Assembly (NCBI RefSeq): GCF_003330845.1
Contig: NZ_CP026121.1
Coordinates: 4,507,501 to 4,571,500 of the forward strand
Length of the DNA stretch: 64,000 nucleotides
DNA from: Streptomyces sp. Go-475
GTDB taxonomy: Bacteria; Actinomycetota; Actinomycetes; Streptomycetales; Streptomycetaceae
Reading direction: 5' to 3'
Part shown: piece after piece, positions 57,015-64,000 of the stretch
Layout: each line of letters opens with the position of its first letter
Position numbering within the stretch: the first letter of the stretch is position 1
Notes under the pieces: model-generated
Database searches by the model: none
What the model was told of the DNA's origin: nothing
What the model saw: only the letters and a program-made list of their open reading frames with translations
Made by a program: the position numbers and the translations under genes

Positions 57015-60000
57015 TCAGAAGAGTGCCTTGTAGCCCTGCCACCCGGTGGCGATCTTCACCCGGCCGGAGAACGAGCCGCTGCCGTTGCCGCTGTTGCGCC
57101 ACAGGTTGCCGGAGGTGTCCCGGGAGACGAGGTCCGCCTTCCCGTCACGGGTGATGTCCCCGACGCCGACGACGACGTTGTACGAAGCACCCCAGTCGTC
57201 GAACACCTTCGTCCGGGAGGCGAACTTCCCCGTGCCCGTGCCGTTGTAGCGCCACAGCTCGTTCGAGGCGTCCTGCGCCACCAGATCCCCGTGGCCGTCG
57301 CCGTTCAGATCCCCGACCCCGACGACCTTCTTGTAGCCCTTCCAGTTGTCGTACAGCTTCACCCGCGTCGCCGGCTTCCCGTCGCTGGTGCCCTTGTGCA
57401 GGTACACCGCCCCGGTGGAGGAGTTGCGGGTGATCAGATCCGCCCGTCCGTCACCGGTGATGTCCCCCGGCGAGGTCAGCACGTCGTACTGGTTCCAGCC
57501 CGTGCCCAGCGACACGTACGACGTCGACGGCGTGACCGCCTTCCCGCAGCCCGGCCGGTACGCCCGCAGGGAGCCGTCGGCCATCCGCACCAGCACGTCG
57601 TTGCAGCGGTCACCGTTCACGTCCCCGAAGGGGATCGCCCGGACCGATGCCGGCCAGCCCGAGCCGCTGGTCTTGCCCGAGAAGACGCCCGTACCGGAAC
57701 CATGGTGGAAGGTGAGCGAGCCGCTGGAGTTCAGCGTCAGCAGATCCCCGACGCCGTCCGGCACCGCACCGGTACCCGCGTGGTCCCTGGGCGCCGCCGT
57801 GATGACGCGTGCGGAGGACTCGGCGGTCGTGCTCTGCCGGCCGCTCTTGCGTGCGGTGACGGCGACGGTCACCTTCTTGCCGCGCAGCGAGGCGGGCACG
57901 AGGTACGTGGCGGCGGTGGCCCCCGAGATCACCTGGCCGTCGGCCTTCCACTGGTAGGTGTACGAGTCCGGGGCCGGCGTCCAGGAACCGGGCGCGGCGG
58001 TGAGCCTGGAGCCGACCCGGGCGGTGCCGGTGACGGCCGGGGCCGTGGTGTTCTCCAGCGGGGCCGGGCTCACCGTGAAGGTGCCACGCGGGTACTCCCA
58101 GCCGTTGTGGGTGATGACGCTGAGGTTCCAGTCGCCCGGGGTGAGTCCGGTCAGGTCCAGAACGGCCGTCAGGGACTTCCGGTCGGAGGCCACCGAGGTG
58201 GTGGTGGACTCGACCGTCTTGCCGGACTTGCCGATCCGTACCTTGTCGTCCTCGTGCAGGGCGGTGCCCGTCACGGTCACCGTGGTCCTGGTGCCGCTGA
58301 CGCCGCCGGCCGGGGTGACCGTGCCGACGGTGATCTTCTCGGTGCCGCAGAGCGAGGACGTACAGACGAGTTCCGCCTTGTAGGCGGTCCGCGAGGCCTT
58401 CTCGGGCAGCCCGACGACCAGGATGCTCGGGGTGACCGCCGTCGTGTACGGCTCGTTCACGGAGCACTTGTAGCCGGTCGGGGTGTACAGCGTGCAGGTG
58501 TTGTCCAGGCTGGCGTCGTACAGCGCGGGAACGGCCGTCTGGGTGCCGCCCGCGGTGTCGCCGGCCACGAAGTCGAAGCGGTCGCTGTACGCGGTGGGCA
58601 GCGCCGCGCAGACCGCGCTGTGCTGCTCGTCCAGGGTGCCGGTGACCGGCCCGTACCCGTAGCTGACGTTCGGGACCTCGGCGCACTCGGCGGCCGGTCC
58701 GGCGGGGGTCGCGATGCGCAACGCGTCGAACCGGTAGGACGCGGCGGCCTTCAGGTTCGCCGGGACGGTGACGAGGACCTGGTAGCTGGTGGAGCCGGTG
58801 ACCGCGCACGCCTTGTTGCGGTACGAGCAGACGGCCTCGCCCTCCGCGTCGTACACCAGGATGTTGGCGGTGCCCAGCGGGTCGCGGACATCGAGGTGCA
58901 GGGTGTCGCCGGCGTCGGCGGTGGTCACCTGACGGCAGAGCAGCAGGCCGGGTGCGGCCGGAGTGCCGCCCGTGGACGGGCCGCCCACCGCGGTCGCCGG
59001 GTTCGCCGCGCAGCCCCGGGCGGTGGCGGTGACGTCACGCCGGGCGAGGGTGTACTCGGCGGCGGAGTCGCGGCCGGTGACCAGCACCGTGTGCGCGACG
59101 CCCGGGGCGAGGGCACAGGTGGTCCAGGTGGACAGGGAGGGCCAGACGTCACAGACCTGCTTGCCGTCGGCGTCCAGCACCGAGAACTCGGCGGTGGAGC
59201 CGCCGGAGACGGCCCGCAGCTGGAGGTTCTCCATCGCGCTGTGGTCGTCCGCCGGGATGGACAGGCAGTGGGAGAAGACGCCGTCGCCGGTACCGAACCG
59301 GGCCGTGGCGCCGCCGGCGGTGAAGTCGCCCGCGGGGATGTCCGGGCAGCCGCTCGCCGCGTCGGTGCGGTGCAGGGCGAGGCGGTACGAGCCGGTCGCC
59401 GTGTTGTCGTCGTCGGTGGACACCAGGGCGCGGAACGGGGCGGAGCCGGTCAGCGCGCAGGTGCCCGCGCCGAGGGACTCCCCGTTGCACCGCTGGACGC
59501 CGTCGGCGTCGACGACCACGACCTCCGGCTGCGGAGCGGGGCCGCTCAGGGGCGTCAGCGCGGCCGTCCGGGCGCCCTCGGGCAGTGGCAGTGTCAGGCA
59601 GTCGGTCTCGCCCGCCGTGGCGAAGGTGCCCTGGTGGGTGCCGAGTTCGACGGGCTCGCAGCCGGCGGTGCCGGCGCGGTCGAGGACGAGGGTGGGATGG
59701 TCGGTGAGGACCGTGTAGTCACCGGCGGGGATGCCACAGCCGGCGCACACGGCCTTCCCCCCACGGTCGTACACGGTGAGGGAGGAACGCGCCCCGTCCG
59801 TCACCTCGTACACGCTGTACCGTCCCGCCCGCGCGGCGGTGAAGACCTTGCAGCCGGTGGCCGGATCCACCGTGGTGGGCGCGGAGTTGTACGCGTTCAC
59901 CGGGACACGCGCACAACCCGCGGGGTCGGACAACCGGCGGATCTTCAGGGTGTACGGGGCGGGGAAGCCGCGCTCGGCCTGGCGGACGTGCCCCAGCACC

Positions 60001-60767
60001 CGGTACGGCCCGTCGCCGGGCAGCACACACCCGTCGCTGTCGTCCTCGTTGAAGTGCGGGCAGATGTGGGCACCCGTCTCATCGGTGATCCAGTTGACGC
60101 TCTCGCCGTGCGTGTCGGTGCCGAAGTCGACCGTGATCCGCTCGCCGGGCTTTCCCGTGAAGGGATGGCACACGAGGCCGTACGGAGAGACCGCGGAGCC
60201 GGTGACCGGGGGCAGGTCCCACGAGGTGCCGGTCTCCCGCGCACAGCCCGCGGTGGTGGCCAGCGGGGTGACGGTCACGGGGATCTCGCGGCTCCCGGCC
60301 CCCCAGCTGGTGTTGGTCAGCTTCAGGGTGAAGGCACCGGCGCGCGGCAGCTCGCACCAGCCGTCGCCCCACGTGATGTCGTAGCAGTCCAACGGGGTCT
60401 CGCCGTCGAAGACCTCGGCGGTCGTCGCGCTCCGCTCCGTCAGCACGCGGTGCAGCCCGGGCTGCTCGGCGGTGAAGGTGAAGCAGGCGCTGCCGTCGGC
60501 GGCGACCGTCGCCTTGCCCACCGCGGAACCCGGGTCGCCGAAGGGGGCGAGCGGAAGGGTGGCGCAGTCCTCGGCGGCGGCGGAGGAGGCGGAGGCCGGG
60601 GTCGGCGACGGGGCGGGGGCCGGGGCGGACGACGCGGTACCGCCGCCGTCGGACGCCTGCGCCGCGCCGACCGGGAGAAGGGCCGTCAGCAGGACCGACA
60701 GGGTGAGTGCGAACAGGAGCGCGGTGTACGCCGCGGATCTCCCGCGTGCGCACAGACGGTCGGGCAT
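57015..60767 (-). CDS. Very large secreted Cys-rich repeat protein with FG-GAP C-terminus
   Basis: 1250 residues with a Sec signal peptide (FALTLSVLLTALLPVGAAQASDGG). The first two thirds consist of about seven diverged repeats of roughly 100 residues, each starting with G-C-A/E/P and containing about four Cys (for example CAVTGSTSYQVLVTVP and CALAPGVAHTVLVTGRD endings), resembling PPC-like beta domains. Next come an IPT/TIG-like domain (VTPAGGVSGTRTTVTVTGT) and an Ig-like domain (YTYQWKADGQVISGATAATY). Four FG-GAP/VCBS calcium-binding repeats end the protein (GDITGDGRADLITRN, GDLNGDGHGDLVAQD). It is probably a surface or extracellular adhesion or matrix protein. ATG 60767 follows ggggggaac; it is divergent from another large secreted protein. 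Confidence 0.88.
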   Translation of the reverse strand: MPDRLCARGRSAAYTALLFALTLSVLLTALLPVGAAQASDGGGTASSAPAPAPSPTPASASSAAAEDCATLPLAPFGDPGSAVGKATVAADGSACFTFTAEQPGLHRVLTERSATTAEVFDGETPLDCYDITWGDGWCELPRAGAFTLKLTNTSWGAGSREIPVTVTPLATTAGCARETGTSWDLPPVTGSAVSPYGLVCHPFTGKPGERITVDFGTDTHGESVNWITDETGAHICPHFNEDDSDGCVLPGDGPYRVLGHVRQAERGFPAPYTLKIRRLSDPAGCARVPVNAYNSAPTTVDPATGCKVFTAARAGRYSVYEVTDGARSSLTVYDRGGKAVCAGCGIPAGDYTVLTDHPTLVLDRAGTAGCEPVELGTHQGTFATAGETDCLTLPLPEGARTAALTPLSGPAPQPEVVVVDADGVQRCNGESLGAGTCALTGSAPFRALVSTDDDNTATGSYRLALHRTDAASGCPDIPAGDFTAGGATARFGTGDGVFSHCLSIPADDHSAMENLQLRAVSGGSTAEFSVLDADGKQVCDVWPSLSTWTTCALAPGVAHTVLVTGRDSAAEYTLARRDVTATARGCAANPATAVGGPSTGGTPAAPGLLLCRQVTTADAGDTLHLDVRDPLGTANILVYDAEGEAVCSYRNKACAVTGSTSYQVLVTVPANLKAAASYRFDALRIATPAGPAAECAEVPNVSYGYGPVTGTLDEQHSAVCAALPTAYSDRFDFVAGDTAGGTQTAVPALYDASLDNTCTLYTPTGYKCSVNEPYTTAVTPSILVVGLPEKASRTAYKAELVCTSSLCGTEKITVGTVTPAGGVSGTRTTVTVTGTALHEDDKVRIGKSGKTVESTTTSVASDRKSLTAVLDLTGLTPGDWNLSVITHNGWEYPRGTFTVSPAPLENTTAPAVTGTARVGSRLTAAPGSWTPAPDSYTYQWKADGQVISGATAATYLVPASLRGKKVTVAVTARKSGRQSTTAESSARVITAAPRDHAGTGAVPDGVGDLLTLNSSGSLTFHHGSGTGVFSGKTSGSGWPASVRAIPFGDVNGDRCNDVLVRMADGSLRAYRPGCGKAVTPSTSYVSLGTGWNQYDVLTSPGDITGDGRADLITRNSSTGAVYLHKGTSDGKPATRVKLYDNWKGYKKVVGVGDLNGDGHGDLVAQDASNELWRYNGTGTGKFASRTKVFDDWGASYNVVVGVGDITRDGKADLVSRDTSGNLWRNSGNGSGSFSGRVKIATGWQGYKALF

Positions 60768-61018
60768 GGCGTTCCCCCCAGGACGGCGTCGAGCGACGCA
60801 GGTGAATGCCGGGGCCCAGGTGACCGCGGGTCGAGGGCGGCGCACGGCGAAATCAGGCGAATGATCGCACAGGTGTGCCCCTTGAGGTACGGGCGCGGCG
60901 CTCGGTGTGCATGACAATCAAGTCGGCGAACTCCGGTACGCCCTTTAGAGTGAGCCGATCTCCCCTGCGACAGATGCGCCGGGGGCGGTCTCAGGGGAAA
61001 CAGTCAGGGGGGCGATTG
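60768..61018. promoter_or_regulatory. Divergent promoter region of the two secreted-protein genes
   Basis: 251-bp gap. On the right-hand side tgacaatcaag (about 60912) and ctttagagtgag (about 60943) could be -35 and -10 elements for the gene at 61019. The left gene's leader is less distinctive. No palindrome was seen that would suit a shared regulator. Confidence 0.4.
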
Positions 61019-63583
61019 ATGTTCGTTTCGCGCACAGGGCGGGTTCGAAGATGCGCTGCGGCGGGGCTGTGCGGAGCAGCACTGACCGCCTCGATGCTGC
61101 TCGCGCCCGCGGCGACCGCGTCGGACAGCGGACCGGCCACGGTGGGGGAGGTCTCGTCGGCAACGGACGTGGCCCCCGGCGCCAGGAGCGTCGCGCTGGG
61201 GCGCGACGGGCGCGTCGAGCTCATCGAGGGACGTGACGTCCGGGTGACGGCGGACGCGCAAGGCGCGGCCCACGCACCCCGTTACTCGGTCGCGTCGGTG
61301 AACGGCACGGTGTCGGTGCGGTCGACCGGGAGGTCCGTCGCAGACCGCACCACCGCGAAGCTTCCGCTGACGGCGCGGCCCAGAAGCACGCAGAGCGTTC
61401 CCACGACGATGAGCGCCGCCGCGTCGACGTACCCGGTCAAGCTGACCATCACGAACGCCGACGTCCGGTCGAAGTCGTTCTATGTCTGGGACCGCCGCAC
61501 GTGGACGTCGTACGCCGTCGACAGCGACACCACCGGCGCATCGTCGACCGTGAAGCTGCCACCGGGTGACTACTTCTCGGTCGCGCTGCACAACGACTGG
61601 CAGGAGCCGAGCTACCTGCTCACCCGTACCTTCTCGGTCGGTTCGGCCGCCAAGACGGTCACCTTCGACCAGCGGGCGGCCAAGGAGACGGCGATCCGCA
61701 CCGACGACACCACCGCCACCCGGCACGCGTCCGCCGTGTGGATCAGCGTCCCGGGCGGCGGCCTGGCCGGCTTCGCCGGCTCGGGGGCCGACAAGGTGTA
61801 CGTCACTCCGTTCTCGGTGAGCGGCGTCTCCCTGCGCCTGCACGAGGTGCTCGGCAAGAAGGGCGCCTCGGCGAGCGTGCCCAGCCCCTACCGCTACGAC
61901 CTCACGCACAGCTTCACCACCACCGTGCCCGCCTCACCCGTCGCGACGGTCCGTACGTCGGCCCTGGCGAAGACCGTCACGAAGGTGGGCGCCCCGGGTA
62001 CGCGGACGACGGCCGCCCTGCAGAGCGTCCCGTCCTTCGGCGAGCAGACGGGCGTCTACATCGGCGCCGCGGTGCCGGTCGCCGGTTCGGTCACCGAGTA
62101 CGCCACCCCGGGCGTCACCTACAGCCGACTGCTGTCCTACGGCACCGGCGACCTGACCCTGAACCTCCCGGACCGCACGTCGCCCGCCGGGACGGGCCCC
62201 GGTGAGACCCTGGGCGCGGCCCCGCTGCAGCCGGTCCGCCGGGAAGGGGGCGGTTCGCGGCGGAACTTCGGGAAGATCTGGCTGTACGAGCCGAACGCCT
62301 TCGGTGACACGAACGGGCACGCGAGCACCGACGGCCGCGCGACGTACTCGTACAAGCTCACCTCCTCCGACGGCGTCACCTACGCCCAGGCCGACGGCCT
62401 CGACGCGTACGGCACGCTGACGTCGTCCAGCCTGCCGTCGCTGCGGCGGACGTACACCCTCGACCAGACCGTCCACCGCCGTGTCCCGTACTCCCGGCTC
62501 TCCACGGACGTACGCAACGAGTGGACGTTCCGCTCGGACTACGCGGAAGGCCAGGAACTCCCGCTGATCGACGCCCGGTTGACTGTTCCGGGCCTCGACG
62601 GGTACGGCCGCGCGGCCGCCGGCCCGGTCCGGGTCCAGGCGAGCGCGACCACCCGGAACACGGACGCGGCGGAGGCGAACACCAGGATCACCGGGCTCGC
62701 CTACTCCACGGACGACGGCACGACCTGGACGGATCTGCCCGTCGCGGCCGACGGCTCGGCCACTCTCGACGTGCCCGCCACCGCCTCCTTCGTCTCCCTG
62801 CGCGTCACCGCCGCCGACGACCAGGGAGGCAGCCTCCGCCGGACCATCGAGCGGGCGTTCGCGGGCCCGGCGCCACGGGGCGACGAGACGGTGGGAGCGA
62901 CCCGCATCTCGAACGTCGTGGTCAACGGGGGCAAGCCGGTGGAGCTGACCGACGGGCCGCTGCAGGAGTTCAAGGCGAAGTTCACCGCCTCGGACCCGTC
63001 GGGGATCGCGAACGGGGACATGTACCTCTACAAGGGTTCGTACGACACCCCCGACGCCGTTCTCTACGGGACCTGGCCGGCGGCCTGCACCAAGGCCAAC
63101 GCGACCACGTCCACCTGCGAGGCGCACTTCGCCTACATAGAGCCGCGCTGGACCCTCGGCCGGAACTCCCTCGCCGGCACCTGGAAGCTGGCCGCCTGGG
63201 CCGAGTCCGCGGACGGTACGGGCCACGTCGACCTGCGCACCGCCAAGTCGGCGCCCGTCCTGCGCGACGCGACGCTGACGGCCGACGCCGCTCCCGAGCC
63301 GGTCACCAAGGGCAAGACCCTCACCATCACCGGCAAGCTCTCCCGCGTGGACTGGGAGACGCGCGGCGGCTATCACGGCTACGCCGGTCAGAAGGTGAAG
63401 CTGCAGTTCCGCAAGAAGGGGACGTCCACGTACACGACCGTGAAGACGATCACCACCGACAGCTCCGGGAACCTGAAGACCACGGCGAAGGCGTCGACGG
63501 ACGGCTACTGGCGTTACACCTTCGCCGGCTCGTCCACCACCGCACCCGCCACCGCCTCGGGCGACTACGTCGACGTCCGCTGA
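61019..63583 (+). CDS. Large secreted protein of unknown function
   Basis: 854 residues, signal peptide at the N-terminus ([28 protein letters not shown]). The rest is Ser/Thr-rich beta-sandwich-like sequence with no catalytic motif that I recognise; the last 110 residues ([38 protein letters not shown] split over two strands, then [20 protein letters not shown]) form a typical actinobacterial Ig-like repeat seen at the end of surface proteins. ATG 61019 follows a run of six G at 8 bp. It is divergent from the FG-GAP protein; both are likely cell-surface components unrelated to the biosynthetic cluster. Confidence 0.8.
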   Translation: MFVSRTGRVRRCAAAGLCGAALTASMLLAPAATASDSGPATVGEVSSATDVAPGARSVALGRDGRVELIEGRDVRVTADAQGAAHAPRYSVASVNGTVSVRSTGRSVADRTTAKLPLTARPRSTQSVPTTMSAAASTYPVKLTITNADVRSKSFYVWDRRTWTSYAVDSDTTGASSTVKLPPGDYFSVALHNDWQEPSYLLTRTFSVGSAAKTVTFDQRAAKETAIRTDDTTATRHASAVWISVPGGGLAGFAGSGADKVYVTPFSVSGVSLRLHEVLGKKGASASVPSPYRYDLTHSFTTTVPASPVATVRTSALAKTVTKVGAPGTRTTAALQSVPSFGEQTGVYIGAAVPVAGSVTEYATPGVTYSRLLSYGTGDLTLNLPDRTSPAGTGPGETLGAAPLQPVRREGGGSRRNFGKIWLYEPNAFGDTNGHASTDGRATYSYKLTSSDGVTYAQADGLDAYGTLTSSSLPSLRRTYTLDQTVHRRVPYSRLSTDVRNEWTFRSDYAEGQELPLIDARLTVPGLDGYGRAAAGPVRVQASATTRNTDAAEANTRITGLAYSTDDGTTWTDLPVAADGSATLDVPATASFVSLRVTAADDQGGSLRRTIERAFAGPAPRGDETVGATRISNVVVNGGKPVELTDGPLQEFKAKFTASDPSGIANGDMYLYKGSYDTPDAVLYGTWPAACTKANATTSTCEAHFAYIEPRWTLGRNSLAGTWKLAAWAESADGTGHVDLRTAKSAPVLRDATLTADAAPEPVTKGKTLTITGKLSRVDWETRGGYHGYAGQKVKLQFRKKGTSTYTTVKTITTDSSGNLKTTAKASTDGYWRYTFAGSSTTAPATASGDYVDVR

Positions 63584-63595
63584 CCGCGCCGACCC

Positions 63596-63630
63596 CGCCA
63601 GGTCCCGGCACCACAGGCCGGGACCTGGCG
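63596..63630. terminator. Perfect 14-bp terminator between convergent genes
   Basis: cgccaggtcccggc (63596-63609) and gccgggacctggcg (63617-63630) form a perfect stem with a 7-nt loop, 12 bp after the secreted-protein stop and 30 bp after the end of the convergent PAP2-like gene. It is likely bidirectional. Confidence 0.88.
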
Positions 63631-63659
63631 ACAGCCCTCACTGCGCCGACCGGAGACGG

Positions 63660-64000
63660 TCAGATGGCGAGGGTGGTGCCGTCGAAGCGGCTGAGGGTGA
63701 AGACCGCGTCCTCCAGCGTGGCCTCCTTGGCCTCGCGCAGGACGCCGATGGCGATCTCCTCGCCCAGGCGGACCGCCTGGGTGTAGTCGGTGCGCCAGTG
63801 CACGCCGGCCATGTTGCGGCCGGTGGCGATGTTGGCGGCGACCTTGTTGAGCTCACCGCCGACGGTGAGCCGGTCGGCGTCCGGGCCGGTGTACGGCTCC
63901 AGGGCGGTGCCGTCCGTGCTGGGGACGACAGGGTCGGCCAGGATGTGCGACTCGTCGAACCACGCCTTGAGGATGGTGACGCACGCCCCGGCGACCGTGG
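63660..64000 (-). CDS. PAP2/vanadium-dependent haloperoxidase-like protein (C-terminal part only)
   Basis: The last 112 residues of a gene whose start lies beyond the window. The sequence VTILKAWFDESH, then NIATGRNMAGVHWRTDYTQAVRLGEEIAI, carries the third motif of the PAP2 superfamily (G-x-H-x3-D, here GVHWRTD), with the His that attacks phosphate or binds vanadate. The surrounding sequence is of the type in actinobacterial proteins annotated as vanadium-dependent haloperoxidases, which may instead be phosphatases. The opposite-strand frame and the other minus frame are Arg-rich shadows. Confidence 0.75.
   Translation of the reverse strand, partial: TVAGACVTILKAWFDESHILADPVVPSTDGTALEPYTGPDADRLTVGGELNKVAANIATGRNMAGVHWRTDYTQAVRLGEEIAIGVLREAKEATLEDAVFTLSRFDGTTLAI

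Overview
The window is very GC-rich, with short intergenic gaps, frequent GTG starts, 4-base ATGA/GTGA stop-start overlaps and several rare TTA leucine codons. It reads as a Streptomyces (or close actinomycete) chromosome segment. Every assignment rests on reading the sequence and recognising motifs; no database search was possible.

Layout. 1-10.7 kb is ordinary accessory chromosome: a membrane protein cut by the window edge, a hypothetical protein, a mannose-6-phosphate isomerase, an SDR dehydrogenase, a malic-enzyme remnant, a sugar-type solute-binding lipoprotein, a LysR regulator divergent from a flavin monooxygenase, a 127-bp MITE-like element, a SnoaL-like protein, an epoxide hydrolase and a CGNR zinc-finger regulator. 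11.0-55.3 kb is a large biosynthetic cluster. 55.3-64 kb is housekeeping or secreted-protein territory: a phosphatase remnant, two small proteins, a divergent pair of very large secreted proteins and the end of a PAP2/vanadium-haloperoxidase-like gene.

The cluster has three blocks. Block A (11.0-21.3 kb, all +, mostly overlapping) starts with a leucine-type tRNA-like gene whose anticodon arm is a 4-nt loop with no room for an anticodon. It continues with a heme-oxygenase-like diiron oxidase candidate, an unrecognised 442-residue protein, a Rieske protein, a 7Fe ferredoxin, a caspase/gingipain-like protein, a valyl-tRNA-synthetase paralogue with a degenerate editing site, a chimeric gene remnant, a nitroreductase, a PNPOx-like flavoprotein and an MFS exporter. 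I infer a tRNA-linked route that makes or oxidises an amino-acid building block. Block B (21.4-33.2 kb) holds three LuxR-type regulators, an ATP-grasp ligase/OCD/DegT-aminotransferase set, an FMN reductase, two dicarboxylate (DAACS) carriers and an OmpR-type two-component system. Block C (33.4-55.3 kb) is the assembly line: GYD protein, FAAL-ACP-KS-AT-DH(N half), LLM-DH(C half)-KR-ACP, C-A-T, C-A(LLM inserted)-T-TE, methyltransferase, MMPL exporter and type II thioesterase.

Predicted logic: a fatty acid is activated by the FAAL, extended once with malonate, joined to an unidentified amino acid and then to glycine. The glycine module has a luciferase-like monooxygenase inside its A domain and a TE, the layout of myxothiazol-type terminal-amide modules, so a terminal carboxamide is likely. 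A second luciferase-like domain sits exactly between the two hotdog halves of the PKS dehydratase, at a break between two proteins. Five genes (two LuxR regulators, the response regulator, the first NRPS and the MMPL exporter) carry in-frame TTA codons, pointing to bldA control.
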